Of a stretch of DNA of 64,000 bases, positions 28,301 through 37,229 are shown in pieces; the first letter of the stretch is position 1, and each line of letters begins with the position of its first letter. The notes beneath the pieces are model-generated. The model saw only the letters and a program-made list of their open reading frames with translations, was not told where the DNA came from and did no database searches. The stretch spans positions 6,243,501 to 6,307,500 of the forward strand of contig NZ_CP109444.1 of the NCBI RefSeq assembly GCF_036227225.1, given 5' to 3'. The DNA is from Streptomyces sp. NBC_01478. Lineage in GTDB: Bacteria > Actinomycetota > Actinomycetes > Streptomycetales > Streptomycetaceae. A program made the translations under genes and the position numbers.

Positions 28301-28409
28301 CCGCGACACCGCCGGCCGGCTGTGGCGGCTGAACGGCACGAGCGCGGGTTCCTTCGCGGCCCGTACGCGGATCGCCACGAACTGGCAGAGCTACCTGTAC
28401 GTGACCTGA
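25380..28409 (+). CDS. Large secreted FG-GAP/VCBS repeat protein
   Basis: Protein of 1009 aa. The ATG at 25380 starts a basic twin-Arg-like N-terminus (RERRRRRWRRTRS) and a hydrophobic core ending near SAAADS, a signal peptide. Residues about 50-730 form an uncharacterised propeller-like region. A FlgD-like Ig domain (WKLTIADGSGKTVRTL) follows at about 680-760. The C-terminal 230 residues carry FG-GAP/VCBS units (GDMNGDGCADLLIRDSAG, GDLTGDGRADLLARDAAG, and GDLDGDGIGDVIAQDKAG). These calcium-binding repeats are common in secreted Streptomyces proteins. Substrate or role unknown. It ends in a terminator shared with the kinase gene. Confidence 0.8.
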   Translation: MARERRRRRWRRTRSGAVASAVTILAVGAGLLPWAGVGSAAADSAVMPSVTLKGELGPQTKTAAPISADASGFLSYGEQFTWERLDGTYVNGLPKPLQLGYLWGVNGRFGLEQVGTTRTYRIRNYDTGKTVQFDLPASDKATTVFTGNRLMTLRNTHGTWSLHLLEIPAAGGTPVDHQVSGVPDPLPGTVSRALVDSRGAAIDFGGTTGFHALLDFATARLTVVPEEGASATQVASLSATRVLYSSYTDGHEYLVDRDHPDAPPTLLKVDSSVSLKLVGDWAVYPGADGRILAQPAAGGPVRTLLPQSDMQPVMGADGAVYVAGGSGTDDWAVRRISLGADGTPAVGVLVPLPRQTVYDVGGIAVDQGQLRAGTLHVPSGVSRATTYLSGSSLSLTAGGTLNATPPRNVGDLGWHPPDGEPAYDSQCTGECLRLAGTGEGDVVRSTAERWVPTLSASGSYSIQRPDSRFQYVLDGTRELSHTDHWHAASLWGNQLWSAGSRSGTVSAVSLPSMKALGSAVSVGAPCTPEEIQVVGRWIYWSCGPNGKAGVYDRTTKHVITVPSGYAELADGYLVSQNTAAAELEITYFPGAVPAARVGTSALAPLKDQVGASADRRGRFWAVDRFGGPVAYLTDAGDVTVKWPQVATSSLAVIATDSPAGVDLRADGSRYTGVWHLSRPAASWKLTIADGSGKTVRTLTGGRANGRISATWDGTGTDGGKVPTGTYRWKLTALPADHAGKLVTATGSLAVWSSVARRHDFGKDGVGDVVTMDTAGRLAIQPGDGRGGIDSAHKALAGGWPRGSSPVPFGDMNGDGCADLLIRDSAGALTRYDGGCGTAISPKSAHVLLGTGFNAYNVLTSPGDLTGDGRADLLARDAAGVLWTFPGTATGGLGTRVKVVANQQIHQRLVGAGDLDGDGIGDVIAQDKAGVLWRLLGTGGSGLAPRTRLSSGFAAYNMLAVPGDLTGDGRPDLVARDTAGRLWRLNGTSAGSFAARTRIATNWQSYLYVT

Positions 28410-28423
28410 TCCCGGCGGCCCCG

Positions 28424-28458
28424 CCGGATCCGGCCGCATGCCACGCGGCCGGATCCGG
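28424..28458. terminator. Perfect 14-bp stem bidirectional terminator
   Basis: Arms ccggatccggccgc (28424-28437) and its exact reverse complement (28445-28458) with a 7-base loop lie between the convergent FG-GAP and kinase genes, 10-14 bases from each stop. Confidence 0.8.
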
Positions 28459-28467
28459 TACGGCCGG

Positions 28468-30633
28468 TCAGGTGGGCCCGGCAGGGCTCCGGGAGAAGGC
28501 CGTGTCGCCGGCCGTCGCCACGATCGCGTCCTTGACGAGCAGCACGCGCGGCGGATAGCTCTGCACCTTGTCCCCGGGGTCGTCCAGCGCGGAGGTGCTC
28601 CAGACCTCCGCCCCGGTACGGCTGTCCAGCGCCAGCAGACGGCCGAATCGGTTGGAGAAATAGACCCTTTTGTACGTCGCCGACACCGCGGGCGCGGACA
28701 GACTCTCCACGTCCGTCGTCCGCTGCCAGAGCCGCTTGCCGCTGTCCGCCGACACCGCGGTGACCGTCCCGTCGGACCGGACGAAGTACACGACGCCGTC
28801 CACGAGAGTGGCCGCGCCGGTCAGCGGACGCGCCAGCGGTATCCGTCTGACCTGCCCGGTCTCCGGGGTCACCCGCAACAGCGCGTTGTACGGCCGTTCG
28901 TACCCCGCTTCGTACACGTCCTTCGCGGTCTGGGGGGCGAGGAACAGGGGCTGCCCGCCGACGGCGCCGAGCGCTTCCGCCTTCCTGGGCAGCGTGGCCG
29001 TCTCGGCCAGGCTGTCGGGTCCGAGCGTCATCAGCTCGACCGGGGCCTGGCCTGGCTCGTTGCCCTGCGAGCACAGGGCGTAGGGGACGCCTCCCAGCGC
29101 CGACGGAGTGCAGTACTCGTCCAGCGAGGGCGCCTGCCACAGTTCCTTGCCGGACGGCCCGTAGGCCACGAACGACGAGTAGTCGGGAGACATGGTCAGC
29201 AGTCCGCCGTCGTACAGGACCGGGTCCTCGGACTTGTTGATGTCGCGTTGCCACCGCCGCTGTCCGGTCGTGGCGTCGACAGCCACCACGCGCCTGGTGT
29301 TGTCGTCCGGATCCTCGTACACGTAGACCAGCCCGTCGCGGACGCCGATCGGTTGCGCCCCCTGCGGGCGGGTGCCGGTCCGCCACCGGATGCGGCCGGA
29401 GGCCGCGTCGATCCGGGCGGCCGTGAAACCCGTACCGCCGCAGAACAGGGCGCTTCCCTCCGCCACGCATCCGGGGCCGTCGTAGTCGAGCGGGATGCCT
29501 TTCACGTCGTACCGCAACCGCGTCTGCCACGGCCGCCAGTTGGCGGGCAGTGCCGCGGCCCGGGCGGTGGCGGTGGCGGTGGTGGCAGCGGTGGTGGCGG
29601 TGTCCGAGTCGGACACGAAGACCCCCACTCCGACGCACAGCCCCGTGACGGCCAGCACCGCACCGAGGCCGGTGAGCAGTGTCCGGGCCCGGCGTCGCCC
29701 GCCGGTACCGATGCCGGTCGTGGCGTCCGCGGGGGTTGCGGCCGGGGTGGCGGGTGCGCTCCGGGACATGGAGTCGCGCAGGGGTTTCGCGGACGGCCCG
29801 GTCCTCGGGGACCCGATGGCGTCCGATTCCGGCAGCGCCTGGAGCATGCGGTGAATGTCCGTCAGTTCCGGCCGTGCGGCCGGGTCCTTGTCCAGGCAGC
29901 GCTCGACGATGCCGAGGAGCGCTTCGGGCACGCCGTCGAGGTCAGGGGTCCCGAACACCACCTGATAGCCGGTGATGTACGGGCTGTCGGCGTCGAACGG
30001 TCCCGTGCCGACGGCCGCGAACACCAGCAGCGACCCCAGCGAGAACACGTCCGAGGCCGGGGTGACGTCCCGGGGAGAGGACACCTGCTCCGGTGACATG
30101 AAGGGCGGAGTGCCGATCATCCGCCCGGTCGTGGTGAGGCTCTGGTGCTCGGAAGCCCGCGATATGCCGAAGTCGATGACGCGCGGCCCGTCCTCGGTCA
30201 TCAGGACGTTGCCCGGTTTGAGGTCCCGGTGCACCAGGCCCGCCCGCCGGATGTCGCGCAGCGCCTCGGTGAGCCCCAGCCCCAGCGCGCGCAGTTCCCG
30301 CAGGCTCAACGGGCCGTCCTTCCGCACGACTTCGGCGAGGTTGAGCCCCGGCACGTAGAGCGTCGCCATCCACGGCTGGCCGGCGTCCGGGTCGGCGTCC
30401 ACGACAGGCGCGGTGAAGGCGCCGCTCACTCTGCGCGCCGCCTCGATCTCCTGCCGGAAGCGCGTCCGGAACTCCTCCTCCTGGGCATACGGCCCGCGCA
30501 CGACCTTGACCGCGACCTGCCGTCCCGAGGGGGAGACTCCCAGATAGACGACCCCCATGCCGCCCGCCCCGAGCCGACCGAGAAGGGTGTAGCCGCCTAT
30601 GGACTCCGGGTCCCCGGTGTTCAGGGGCGTCAT
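28468..30633 (-). CDS. Transmembrane Ser/Thr kinase with extracellular PQQ-type beta-propeller
   Basis: Protein of 721 aa. The kinase domain (about 14-265) has GAGGMG (22-27), VAVKVV (Lys43), HRDLKPGN (135-142) and DFG (154-156), all catalytic residues intact. A juxtamembrane Ser/Pro/Ala linker precedes one membrane helix (319-340). The rest is a PQQ-repeat propeller (WRTGTRPQG, RRWQRDINK, LWQRTTDVE, EVWSTSALD). This layout is that of AfsK-like kinases, where the propeller may sense an extracellular cue. It is well separated from its upstream neighbour. Targets are unknown. Confidence 0.92.
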   Translation of the reverse strand: MTPLNTGDPESIGGYTLLGRLGAGGMGVVYLGVSPSGRQVAVKVVRGPYAQEEEFRTRFRQEIEAARRVSGAFTAPVVDADPDAGQPWMATLYVPGLNLAEVVRKDGPLSLRELRALGLGLTEALRDIRRAGLVHRDLKPGNVLMTEDGPRVIDFGISRASEHQSLTTTGRMIGTPPFMSPEQVSSPRDVTPASDVFSLGSLLVFAAVGTGPFDADSPYITGYQVVFGTPDLDGVPEALLGIVERCLDKDPAARPELTDIHRMLQALPESDAIGSPRTGPSAKPLRDSMSRSAPATPAATPADATTGIGTGGRRRARTLLTGLGAVLAVTGLCVGVGVFVSDSDTATTAATTATATARAAALPANWRPWQTRLRYDVKGIPLDYDGPGCVAEGSALFCGGTGFTAARIDAASGRIRWRTGTRPQGAQPIGVRDGLVYVYEDPDDNTRRVVAVDATTGQRRWQRDINKSEDPVLYDGGLLTMSPDYSSFVAYGPSGKELWQAPSLDEYCTPSALGGVPYALCSQGNEPGQAPVELMTLGPDSLAETATLPRKAEALGAVGGQPLFLAPQTAKDVYEAGYERPYNALLRVTPETGQVRRIPLARPLTGAATLVDGVVYFVRSDGTVTAVSADSGKRLWQRTTDVESLSAPAVSATYKRVYFSNRFGRLLALDSRTGAEVWSTSALDDPGDKVQSYPPRVLLVKDAIVATAGDTAFSRSPAGPT

Positions 30634-30810
30634 CGCCGATCATCCTTCCCAGGGCCTGCCTACGTCACGGGGATCAGAGTAGGGCCTGATCCGCGCGACG
30701 GTTCGCCCGTCCGGACGAGGGCTCAACTCCTGACCGGGCGGCCGATGTCGAAGTCCGAGGGGACGGGGGACGAGTGAGCCCCCGCACGGCGACGGCCTCG
30801 TGCTCCCCCG

Positions 30811-31635
30811 TCAACGGCAGTGGCGTGCCACATACGCCTCCAGCGGCTCCAGCGCGCCCCACGCCTGGTCGAAGCTGTCCGCGAAGTACGTCAGGAAGGC
30901 CGACCCCTCCACGCTGAATCCCGTCAGTTGTTGACGGCCGGCACCGGAGAAGGACAGAAAAGTGACGGAGTCGTCCACGAGGCCGGTGTTGTGCCAGGCG
31001 CAGGAGGCGGTCCAGGGCATGACGCGCGCCTCGTAGGAGTAGATGTCCGTCGTTTCCTCCTGGTGTTCGCGCAGCCATTGCAAGTAGTCCGCCCGGGGCG
31101 CTCCGTTGCGCTCGGGAACACCGATGATGCGCCGGACACTGGCACCCGCACCGGAGTGGTCCCTGGCCCACTCCAGCACCGTGCTGAAGTACTCCGCCAC
31201 TTCCGCCGCTCCCCAGTGACCGGGCGGGTGGAGCCGCACGTAGGTGAGCCGGATCTCGCGGCGAGCCGTCCGGACCCGGTCGGCGATGGCGCGGTAGAAG
31301 GAGGTCGGGTCCGGGTAGCGCACCATCTCGGCCCGCAGCGCTTCCACCGGCGCCTCGGGCCCCTCCCGCTTGAGCGTGTCCAGTTCCGTCCTGGCCTCAC
31401 GCCACAGCGCCTGCCACTGGCTCCAGTCCCCGCCCAGTACGGCGACCAGGCGGCGGGTGACCATCTCGCCGGGCAGCCGATGCCCGCTGAGGGCCTCGGA
31501 GACCGTCGACGGACTGCACTGCGCCCGCGCGGCGATCGTCTTGATCTGAAGGTTCCCCTTGGCGATACGCAACCGGCGCAGCTCCGACGCGAACTGCCGC
31601 ACGGGTAACGGCGCGCCGCGCAGGTGGGCGTCCAT
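30811..31635 (-). CDS. HTH regulator with DUF5919-like C-terminal domain
   Basis: Protein of 274 aa. Residues about 16-75 are an XRE-like helix-turn-helix (ELRRLRIAKGNLQIKTIAAR then CSPSTVSEALSGHRLP). The remainder resembles the DUF5919/PLD-like domain paired with such HTH in actinobacteria (AIADRVRTARREIRLTYVRL, SGAGASVRRIIGVPERNG, AFLTYFADSFDQAWGAL). The ATG at 31635 follows GGGGGGAACC. It diverges from a small membrane protein gene 217 bp away. What it controls is not clear. Confidence 0.7.
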   Translation of the reverse strand: MDAHLRGAPLPVRQFASELRRLRIAKGNLQIKTIAARAQCSPSTVSEALSGHRLPGEMVTRRLVAVLGGDWSQWQALWREARTELDTLKREGPEAPVEALRAEMVRYPDPTSFYRAIADRVRTARREIRLTYVRLHPPGHWGAAEVAEYFSTVLEWARDHSGAGASVRRIIGVPERNGAPRADYLQWLREHQEETTDIYSYEARVMPWTASCAWHNTGLVDDSVTFLSFSGAGRQQLTGFSVEGSAFLTYFADSFDQAWGALEPLEAYVARHCR

Positions 31636-31852
31636 GGTTCCCCCCAAGAGCCTCGCCAGGTCCGACGACCGCGATCGTCCCACTCTCGCCCGGCACCCGC
31701 CGAACTTCACCGAATCCCACCGAAGAAGCCCGAATTCTTCCGATGCTTCCGAGAAAGCCGGACTGCGCAGGAATCCTTGGACCGCGTGGTGGGACGGCTG
31801 GTCGAATGGCCGACAGCTCCAGCCGAGGAAAAGACGGGGAAGGTGAGCAAGC

Positions 31853-32089
31853 ATGCCGATCGACCTGAGGATGTCGCTCCGCCGCCACTACATGACATTT
31901 CTTGCCGTGCTCGTGACCGGGATCGTTCTGATCATGGCGGTCAACGGCACAGCACAGCCGACGGAGGTCTACCTGAACTGCCTTCTGGCAGTGGCAGGCC
32001 TGGTTTCCGGCTACGCGCTCGCCCCGCCCGAGGCCTCCCGCCCGGGCGATCCGGACCAGCGGCCCGGCGTGACGGAGAGCGAGGCCTAG
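31853..32089 (+). CDS. Small two-helix membrane protein, 78 aa
   Basis: The ATG at 31853 has GAAGGTGAG 5-6 bases upstream. Residues 12-30 (HYMTFLAVLVTGIVLIMAVN) and 38-54 (VYLNCLLAVAGLVSGYALAP) look like two short membrane helices; the tail is Pro- and Asp-rich. No family recognised. It stands alone in its direction. Confidence 0.6.
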   Translation: MPIDLRMSLRRHYMTFLAVLVTGIVLIMAVNGTAQPTEVYLNCLLAVAGLVSGYALAPPEASRPGDPDQRPGVTESEA

Positions 32090-32204
32090 CGAGGACCGCG
32101 TCGCGGTAGCCGTCGCCGAGGCCGCCGAAAGACCCCTCCACCACACAAGCCCGGCGTCGTCGGGGCATGCTGGTGGTCCTGCGTGCGGGCCGGGAGGTGC
32201 TGGG

Positions 32205-32762
32205 ATGCGGTGGTGGGCCGGAGGATGGACGGTCGCCGTGGCGGTTGTCCTGGCGGGGTGCCACGCGTCGGAAGGTGGTGGATCGGTGGGAGGGTCGTCG
32301 CGCAGCGGTGACTCGGCGGGGCCGTCGGCCAGTGCGTCGACGCATACGCCGGCGGCGCCGTCCGCCGGTGCGACCGCGGGAAGCCCGTCGGTGTCGGCCA
32401 CCGGCTCCTCCACTTCGCCGGGGAGCTGTGCCGCCGGGCACGCGGAGGTCACCGTCAGTCCCGGTGACGCGGTCGTACAGCGGCTCTGTGTGCGGCCCGG
32501 GACCGTGGTGTCGCTCGTCCTGCGGCCTCGCCCGGACGACAAGCGGTGGACGGCCGTGCGGAGTTCCGCGCCGGCTCTCCTCCTGGCGTCCGGATGGCGG
32601 GTGGACGCGGACGGTACGGCCCACGCCTCGCTGCGGTGTGCGGGGACGAGGGGCGGTACGGCGGACGTCACCGCGTCGGCGAAGGCGCCGGATGTGGCGG
32701 GTGCGGCGCGGGTCGCCTTCACGCTGCACGTGAGTGTGGTGCCGTACACGACGCAGGGGTGA
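32205..32762 (+). CDS. Lipoprotein of unknown function
   Basis: Protein of 185 aa. The signal peptide ends in the lipobox VVLAGC (Cys19). A Ser/Gly/Thr-rich linker (about 22-70) leads to a compact beta-rich domain with two further Cys (RLCVRPGTVVSLVLRP and LRCAGTRGG), perhaps a disulfide. GGGAGG lies upstream of the ATG. I recognise no family. It converges on the secreted propeller gene. Confidence 0.7.
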   Translation: MRWWAGGWTVAVAVVLAGCHASEGGGSVGGSSRSGDSAGPSASASTHTPAAPSAGATAGSPSVSATGSSTSPGSCAAGHAEVTVSPGDAVVQRLCVRPGTVVSLVLRPRPDDKRWTAVRSSAPALLLASGWRVDADGTAHASLRCAGTRGGTADVTASAKAPDVAGAARVAFTLHVSVVPYTTQG

Positions 32763-32801
32763 CCCCGGAGACCCGGGATCACCCCTCCGACTGCCGCCGC
32801 G

Positions 32802-35462
32802 TCAGCGGCAGTTGCGCACGTCGATCGTGTAGATGCCGCGGCCGTGCGTGGCCGCGTACAGCGTCCTGCCGTCCGGGCTCAGCTTCAACTGGAGTACGGC
32901 GACGGCCGGGAGGTTCCCGACGCGCTCCCAGGTCGTACGGCCCGGCGCGCGGTAGACGACGCCGAGGTCGGTGGCGACGGCGAGGCCGCCGTTCGATGTG
33001 ACGACCGCGGAGTTGGTCGGCACGTCGGGGAGGTTCTTCGAGATGTCCTTCCAGGTGGTGCCGCCGTCGGTGGACTCGAAGACGTGGCCGACGCCGGCGC
33101 CGGGACCCTCGGTCCAGTGCCGGGAGAAGCCGTTGACCGCGAGGTAGACGTGGTCGGCGTTCTTCGGGTCGACGGCGAAGCCGGCGAGGTAGCGGTTGGG
33201 TACGGTGCCGTCCGCGCCGGTCGCCGGGAGGGTGATGTCGTGCCAGCCGGTGCCGTCCGCGTTGCCGACGGAGATGCCGCGGGCGAAGCCCTGGTTGTTG
33301 CAGGGGCCGCACCAGGCCGCGTACACCTTGCCGCCCGAGGCCGCGACGGCGGTCGCGGTGCGTCCGGCGCCGAGGTCGTAGACGCTGGTCCACTCGTCGC
33401 CGCTGCGGATGGCGTAGCCGTGGGTCTGGACCCAGATGTGACGGCCGCCGGCGATCCAGGTCGAGCTGTTCTTCATGTCGGCCGTGATCGGGGCGATGAA
33501 GCGGGCCTCGCCGGTGGCGTTGTCGGCGGGGGCGACGTTGTACGACGTGATCTTGCTGGGGTCGGTGACCCAACTCCCGTCGTTGATGGCGCAGTTCTGG
33601 GTCACCTGGATCGAGAGGTAGACGTACTCCTCCGCGATGTTGCAGCCGTTGGCCGGATCGGTGAGCGTGTCGCCGCCGTCACCGCCGAAGTTGGAGCCCA
33701 TCACCGTGTCATTGCTGCGCAGGATCGACTGGCCGTTGTCCTGGAGGCCGCCGGTGACGGAGACACCGCCGTAGGTCAGGTCCTTGCCGACGCCGACCGA
33801 GTAGTACTGGAGGGTGTCGATGGTGCCGTCGTTGAGCGAGGTCCAGTCGGTGGCGTGCCCGGAGGCGTCCTGCGAGCCGTCGAGCGGGCGCTTGTAGACG
33901 CCGCCGTCGTTGCCGACGTAGACGAAGCTCTTGCCGTGGTAGCTGCCGATCGCGACGCCGTGCTGGTCGGAGTGGGTGGTCGGGCTGCAGTCGCCCGTCT
34001 GCTTGGTGGGGTCGATGCTCCAGCAGGGGAAGCCGAAGTTCCAGTACGGGCCGACCGTGGACCAGTTGGTGCCGCCGTCCTTGGTCTCGTAGACCTCCTC
34101 CAGGCCCGCGTACACGTGCTCCGCGTTCGCGGGGTCGACGGTCAGGAACTGGTTGTACCAGGCCTGCACGCCGGGCATGTAGCCGCTGGAGGTGAGCGCC
34201 GAACCGTCGGCGGCCAGGCCCTGGTAGTCGGCGATCTTCGTCCAAGGTCCGGTGGGAGAACCGGACTTGGAGACGTAGATGCCTTCCAGGCCGCTGTCCG
34301 GGTTGGTGTTGAGCTGCTCCGGGGACTGGTCGATGGCGTAGTAGCGCGAGCCGTCGGCGGAGCGGGCGAAGGTGACGTTGCCGACGTTGTCCGCGTCGGC
34401 CGGCAGGTCGCCCAGGCCGCTGGTGATGCGGGTCCAACTGCCGTCGGAGCCCTTGGTGTAGAAGCCGTTGTAGTCGTCACCGCTGCGCCAGCCGACCGCG
34501 AGGACGACCTTCGAGGGGTCCTTCGGGTCGATCGCGATGTCGTTGGCGATGTTCTTGTACGCGGCCGAGGCGTCGCTCGCGAGTGAACCGCCCGGCAGAT
34601 AGGCGGGGTTGGGCGCGAACTCCAGCTTCCAGGCGCCGCTCAGCTTCTTCGTGGAGTGGCTCCACACGCCCTCGCTGGTCGCCGCCCACACCTTGCCGCC
34701 GCCGAAGCGCAGTTCGTGGATGGTGGTGGACTCCAGCTCGTCGCCGCCGACCCGGCTGCGGGAGGAGAACGTGCCGTGACGGGGGTTCGACAGGACGTAG
34801 ACCCCGCTGCCGAGATACGCGTCCGCGTTGGTCGTCGCCTCGCCGGTGCCCAGCCACAGCCGACCGGCGCCGTCCAGCGCGAGCGCGCCGGTGGACTGGG
34901 CGGGCAGTTGGTCGCTGATGGGCTGCCAACGGCCGCCTCCGGTACGGGAGCGCCACACTCCGCCGCCCGCGCTGCCCGCGTACACGTACCCGTCGTCGTC
35001 GGCGGCCATCGCGGCCATCCGGCCGGTCACATTGCCCGAGCCGCCGCTGGAGTTGGAGTCGTAGTCGCGGTAGCGCGGGTCGTCGGAGTTGTACGGCAGG
35101 TTCGTGATGTTGCGCCAACTGCCACCGGTGCTGGGCAGGTTGGCCAGACTCGTCCAGGCGGCGCCGTACGCGCCGGGTGCGACGATGCCGGGTGAGGTGC
35201 GGGCCTCGGCGTACTGGTCCGCGCCCTCGGCTATCTCGTCGGCCTCGTTGCCGTCGTCACCGCCGTCGTCGTCCGCCTTGGCCTTCGGGCTGACGGTACC
35301 CACCGACTGCCCTCGTTCGGCGGCCAGTTGAGCCAGTGCGCGGGCCCCGAAGGGGCTGCTGTCCCCACCGGGCGCGGCGCCGGCGGGTATCGCCACGAGT
35401 GCGGCGGATGCGGTGATGGCGCAGATCGTGAACCAACGTCTCTTGCGGGTCGGTACTGACAC
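32802..35462 (-). CDS. Large secreted BNR/WD-like propeller protein
   Basis: Protein of 886 aa from the GTG at 35462 (GGGAGG 5 bases upstream); upstream in-frame starts at 35489 and 35513 are less well supported. The N-terminus is RKRRWFTICAITASAALVAI, a signal peptide ending at GAAPGG. A 50-residue acidic linker (ADDDGGDDGNEADE) follows, then repeated Asp-box/BNR units (YVYAGSAGGGVWRSRTGGGR, VYETKDGGTNW, VFESTDGGTTWK, RGIYTIDVRNCR at the end). These are seen in sialidase- and xyloglucanase-type propellers, but the catalytic residues of those enzymes are not evident. The substrate is unknown, possibly a polysaccharide. Confidence 0.8.
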   Translation of the reverse strand: MSVPTRKRRWFTICAITASAALVAIPAGAAPGGDSSPFGARALAQLAAERGQSVGTVSPKAKADDDGGDDGNEADEIAEGADQYAEARTSPGIVAPGAYGAAWTSLANLPSTGGSWRNITNLPYNSDDPRYRDYDSNSSGGSGNVTGRMAAMAADDDGYVYAGSAGGGVWRSRTGGGRWQPISDQLPAQSTGALALDGAGRLWLGTGEATTNADAYLGSGVYVLSNPRHGTFSSRSRVGGDELESTTIHELRFGGGKVWAATSEGVWSHSTKKLSGAWKLEFAPNPAYLPGGSLASDASAAYKNIANDIAIDPKDPSKVVLAVGWRSGDDYNGFYTKGSDGSWTRITSGLGDLPADADNVGNVTFARSADGSRYYAIDQSPEQLNTNPDSGLEGIYVSKSGSPTGPWTKIADYQGLAADGSALTSSGYMPGVQAWYNQFLTVDPANAEHVYAGLEEVYETKDGGTNWSTVGPYWNFGFPCWSIDPTKQTGDCSPTTHSDQHGVAIGSYHGKSFVYVGNDGGVYKRPLDGSQDASGHATDWTSLNDGTIDTLQYYSVGVGKDLTYGGVSVTGGLQDNGQSILRSNDTVMGSNFGGDGGDTLTDPANGCNIAEEYVYLSIQVTQNCAINDGSWVTDPSKITSYNVAPADNATGEARFIAPITADMKNSSTWIAGGRHIWVQTHGYAIRSGDEWTSVYDLGAGRTATAVAASGGKVYAAWCGPCNNQGFARGISVGNADGTGWHDITLPATGADGTVPNRYLAGFAVDPKNADHVYLAVNGFSRHWTEGPGAGVGHVFESTDGGTTWKDISKNLPDVPTNSAVVTSNGGLAVATDLGVVYRAPGRTTWERVGNLPAVAVLQLKLSPDGRTLYAATHGRGIYTIDVRNCR

Positions 35463-35617
35463 CAGGTCCTCCCGGGCGGGCACGGATACAGCCGTTGGGG
35501 ACGACCCGACCACCGGGGGCGGGAGGAGTCCGGCATTTGGACAGCCCTTGACCAGAACCTGTCACTATCGATGGCCGGAAGCAGACCCGTTCATCGCGTC
35601 TTCATCGGGGCTCCGGG

Positions 35618-36826
35618 TCAGAGCGCCGCGGTCCGCGCGCGGGCGACGACCGGCAGCACACCGGCGAGGACCAGTGCGATGCCGCCGGAGATCAGCAGCG
35701 GAAGGTGGCCGTCGGCGCCCCAGGCGAGCCCGGCCCACACGCCCGCGAGCAGGACGGCGGCGCCGGTGGCGCCCTGGAAAAGGCCCTGCGCGGTGCCCTG
35801 TTGGTGGTCGGGGACGAGCGTGGAGATCCAGGCCTTGCCGACCCCGTCGGTGCAGGCGGCGAAACCGCCGTAGAGCGGCAGCACCACGAACACAGCCCAG
35901 GGACTGTGGATCAGGCCTAGGCCCAGGTAGCCGATCGCGAAGAAGACCAGACCGGTGGCGAAGACCAGCGGGCGGGGGAGCCGGTCCGACAGTGCTCCCG
36001 CGGGGTAGGACAGGGCGGCGTAGACGAAGTTGTAGACCGCGTACGCGCCCACCACCCCGGCTGTCGACAGGCCCAGTTCGTGGGCGCGCAACAGCAGGAG
36101 CGCGTCGGGGAAGTTGACCAGGTTGAAGGCGAGCAGCACCGTGAGGACCCGCCAGTAGGGGCGGGGCAGGGACCGCCGGGGCGTGCGTGCGGTCGGCGTC
36201 GAGGAGCCGTCCGTCCCCTTGGCCCGGGGGTCGCGGACGGCGGCGACCAGCGCGACCGATGCGACGGCGGGGATCACTGCGATCCAGAACAGCGGGCGCA
36301 ACCGGTGGTCGAGCGCCTCGTACAGGACCAGCCCGACGAGCGGGCCGACCACCGCGCCGGCGGTGTCGGCCGCCCGGTGCAGCCCGAACACCTTGCCGCG
36401 CTGTCCGCTCGGAACGCCTTCCACGAGCAGGGCGTCGCGAGGCGCCCCGCGCATGCCCTTGCCGAGCCGGTCGGTGACCCTGGCGACGAGGACCAGCGGC
36501 CAGGCGGACGCGAGCGCGATGAGCAGTTTGCCGACCGCGGCCAGGCCGTATCCGGCACCGATCAGCGGACGGCGGGCGAACCTGTCGGCCAGGCGCCCGG
36601 CGGCCACCTTGGTGATCGAGGCGGCGCCCTCGGCCGCTCCCTCGATGGCACCGACCGCGACGGGCGGGGCGCCGAGCACCACGGTCAGGAAGATCGGCAG
36701 GATCGGATAGAGGAGTTCGCTGGCCGCGTCCTGGAGAAAGGACACCCCGCACAGCACCTTGACGTTGCGGGTCAGCCACGCGGGGCGGCGTCGGGTCGGT
36801 GGCGGGGTGCTGCCGGGATCGGTCAC
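35618..36826 (-). CDS. MFS family transporter
   Basis: Protein of 402 aa with about 12 membrane helices. The MFS motif A-like loop is GRLADRFARRPLIGAG, repeated in the second half as GALSDRLPRPLVFATG. The N-terminus before the first helix is short and hydrophilic (TDPGSTPPPTRRRP). The GTG at 36826 is preceded by GGAG. It resembles drug or metabolite exporters, though substrate is not known. It sits alone, without a regulator next to it on the same strand. Confidence 0.85.
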   Translation of the reverse strand: MTDPGSTPPPTRRRPAWLTRNVKVLCGVSFLQDAASELLYPILPIFLTVVLGAPPVAVGAIEGAAEGAASITKVAAGRLADRFARRPLIGAGYGLAAVGKLLIALASAWPLVLVARVTDRLGKGMRGAPRDALLVEGVPSGQRGKVFGLHRAADTAGAVVGPLVGLVLYEALDHRLRPLFWIAVIPAVASVALVAAVRDPRAKGTDGSSTPTARTPRRSLPRPYWRVLTVLLAFNLVNFPDALLLLRAHELGLSTAGVVGAYAVYNFVYAALSYPAGALSDRLPRPLVFATGLVFFAIGYLGLGLIHSPWAVFVVLPLYGGFAACTDGVGKAWISTLVPDHQQGTAQGLFQGATGAAVLLAGVWAGLAWGADGHLPLLISGGIALVLAGVLPVVARARTAAL

Positions 36827-36990
36827 GGGTACAGGATCTCCAGGAAGCGGTGGAGCGCCATGGGCGGGACGGCTTTCGGGCCCACGCAAGACCATCGCGA
36901 CCTGCTCGGCGGACCGCCCCGCCCGCATGGTGCGGCTGTCGACCATGGTGCGGCTGTGGTGCGCGCCCCGCCCACCGGTCCGGACAACAA

Positions 36991-37017
36991 AGAACCCCCG
37001 GGTCATCGACCTGGGGG
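36991..37017. terminator. Terminator-like hairpin resembling a tRNA terminator
   Basis: Arms aacccccgggtc (36991-37002) and gacctgggggtt (37006-37017) pair with one G-T wobble and a 3-base loop, followed by tt. It is very similar to the tRNA-Gly terminator at 40247-40269. Confidence 0.6.
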
Positions 37018-37046
37018 TTTCCTGGGTGAGTTCGGGGCGCTCGTCT

Positions 37047-37150
37047 CCAAGGGGCTGACGAACAAGCAGATCGCGAGGGTCCTCCGGACCGGCGAGCAGA
37101 GCGTCGAGTGCCCATTGTCGCGACGGCTCACGTGCCGGACTCGCCATGGC
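37047..37150 (+). pseudogene. Fragment of a LuxR-type HTH domain
   Basis: The plus strand reads LVSKGLTNKQIARVLRTGEQ then SVECPLSRRLTCRTR, close to the LuxR/FixJ DNA-binding helix pattern (LxxxGLTNKQIAxxLxxSExTVKxHL). The receiver or upstream part is absent and the key TVK segment is altered. It looks like the leftover end of a response regulator gene. Confidence 0.5.
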
Positions 37151-37229
37151 GATGCCTGCCGGCCGACTCCACCTGTGAGCCCGTGCCGCGTCTGTCGCCC
37201 TCCCCTGGTCGGTGGAGGGGGCCGGAAGG

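Larger units (their letters stand above)
36827..37229. other. Non-coding gap holding a hairpin and a LuxR-HTH relic
   Basis: This 403-bp region has no intact gene. Its middle holds a strong hairpin (36991-37017). Beyond it is a plus-strand fragment like a LuxR helix-turn-helix (see separate entry). The rest is featureless. Confidence 0.5.

Noticed and set aside
36887..37020. Direct repeat atggtgcggctgt as an attachment site
   Set aside because: It is only a short two-copy repeat (near 36928 and 36949) and no integrase is present.
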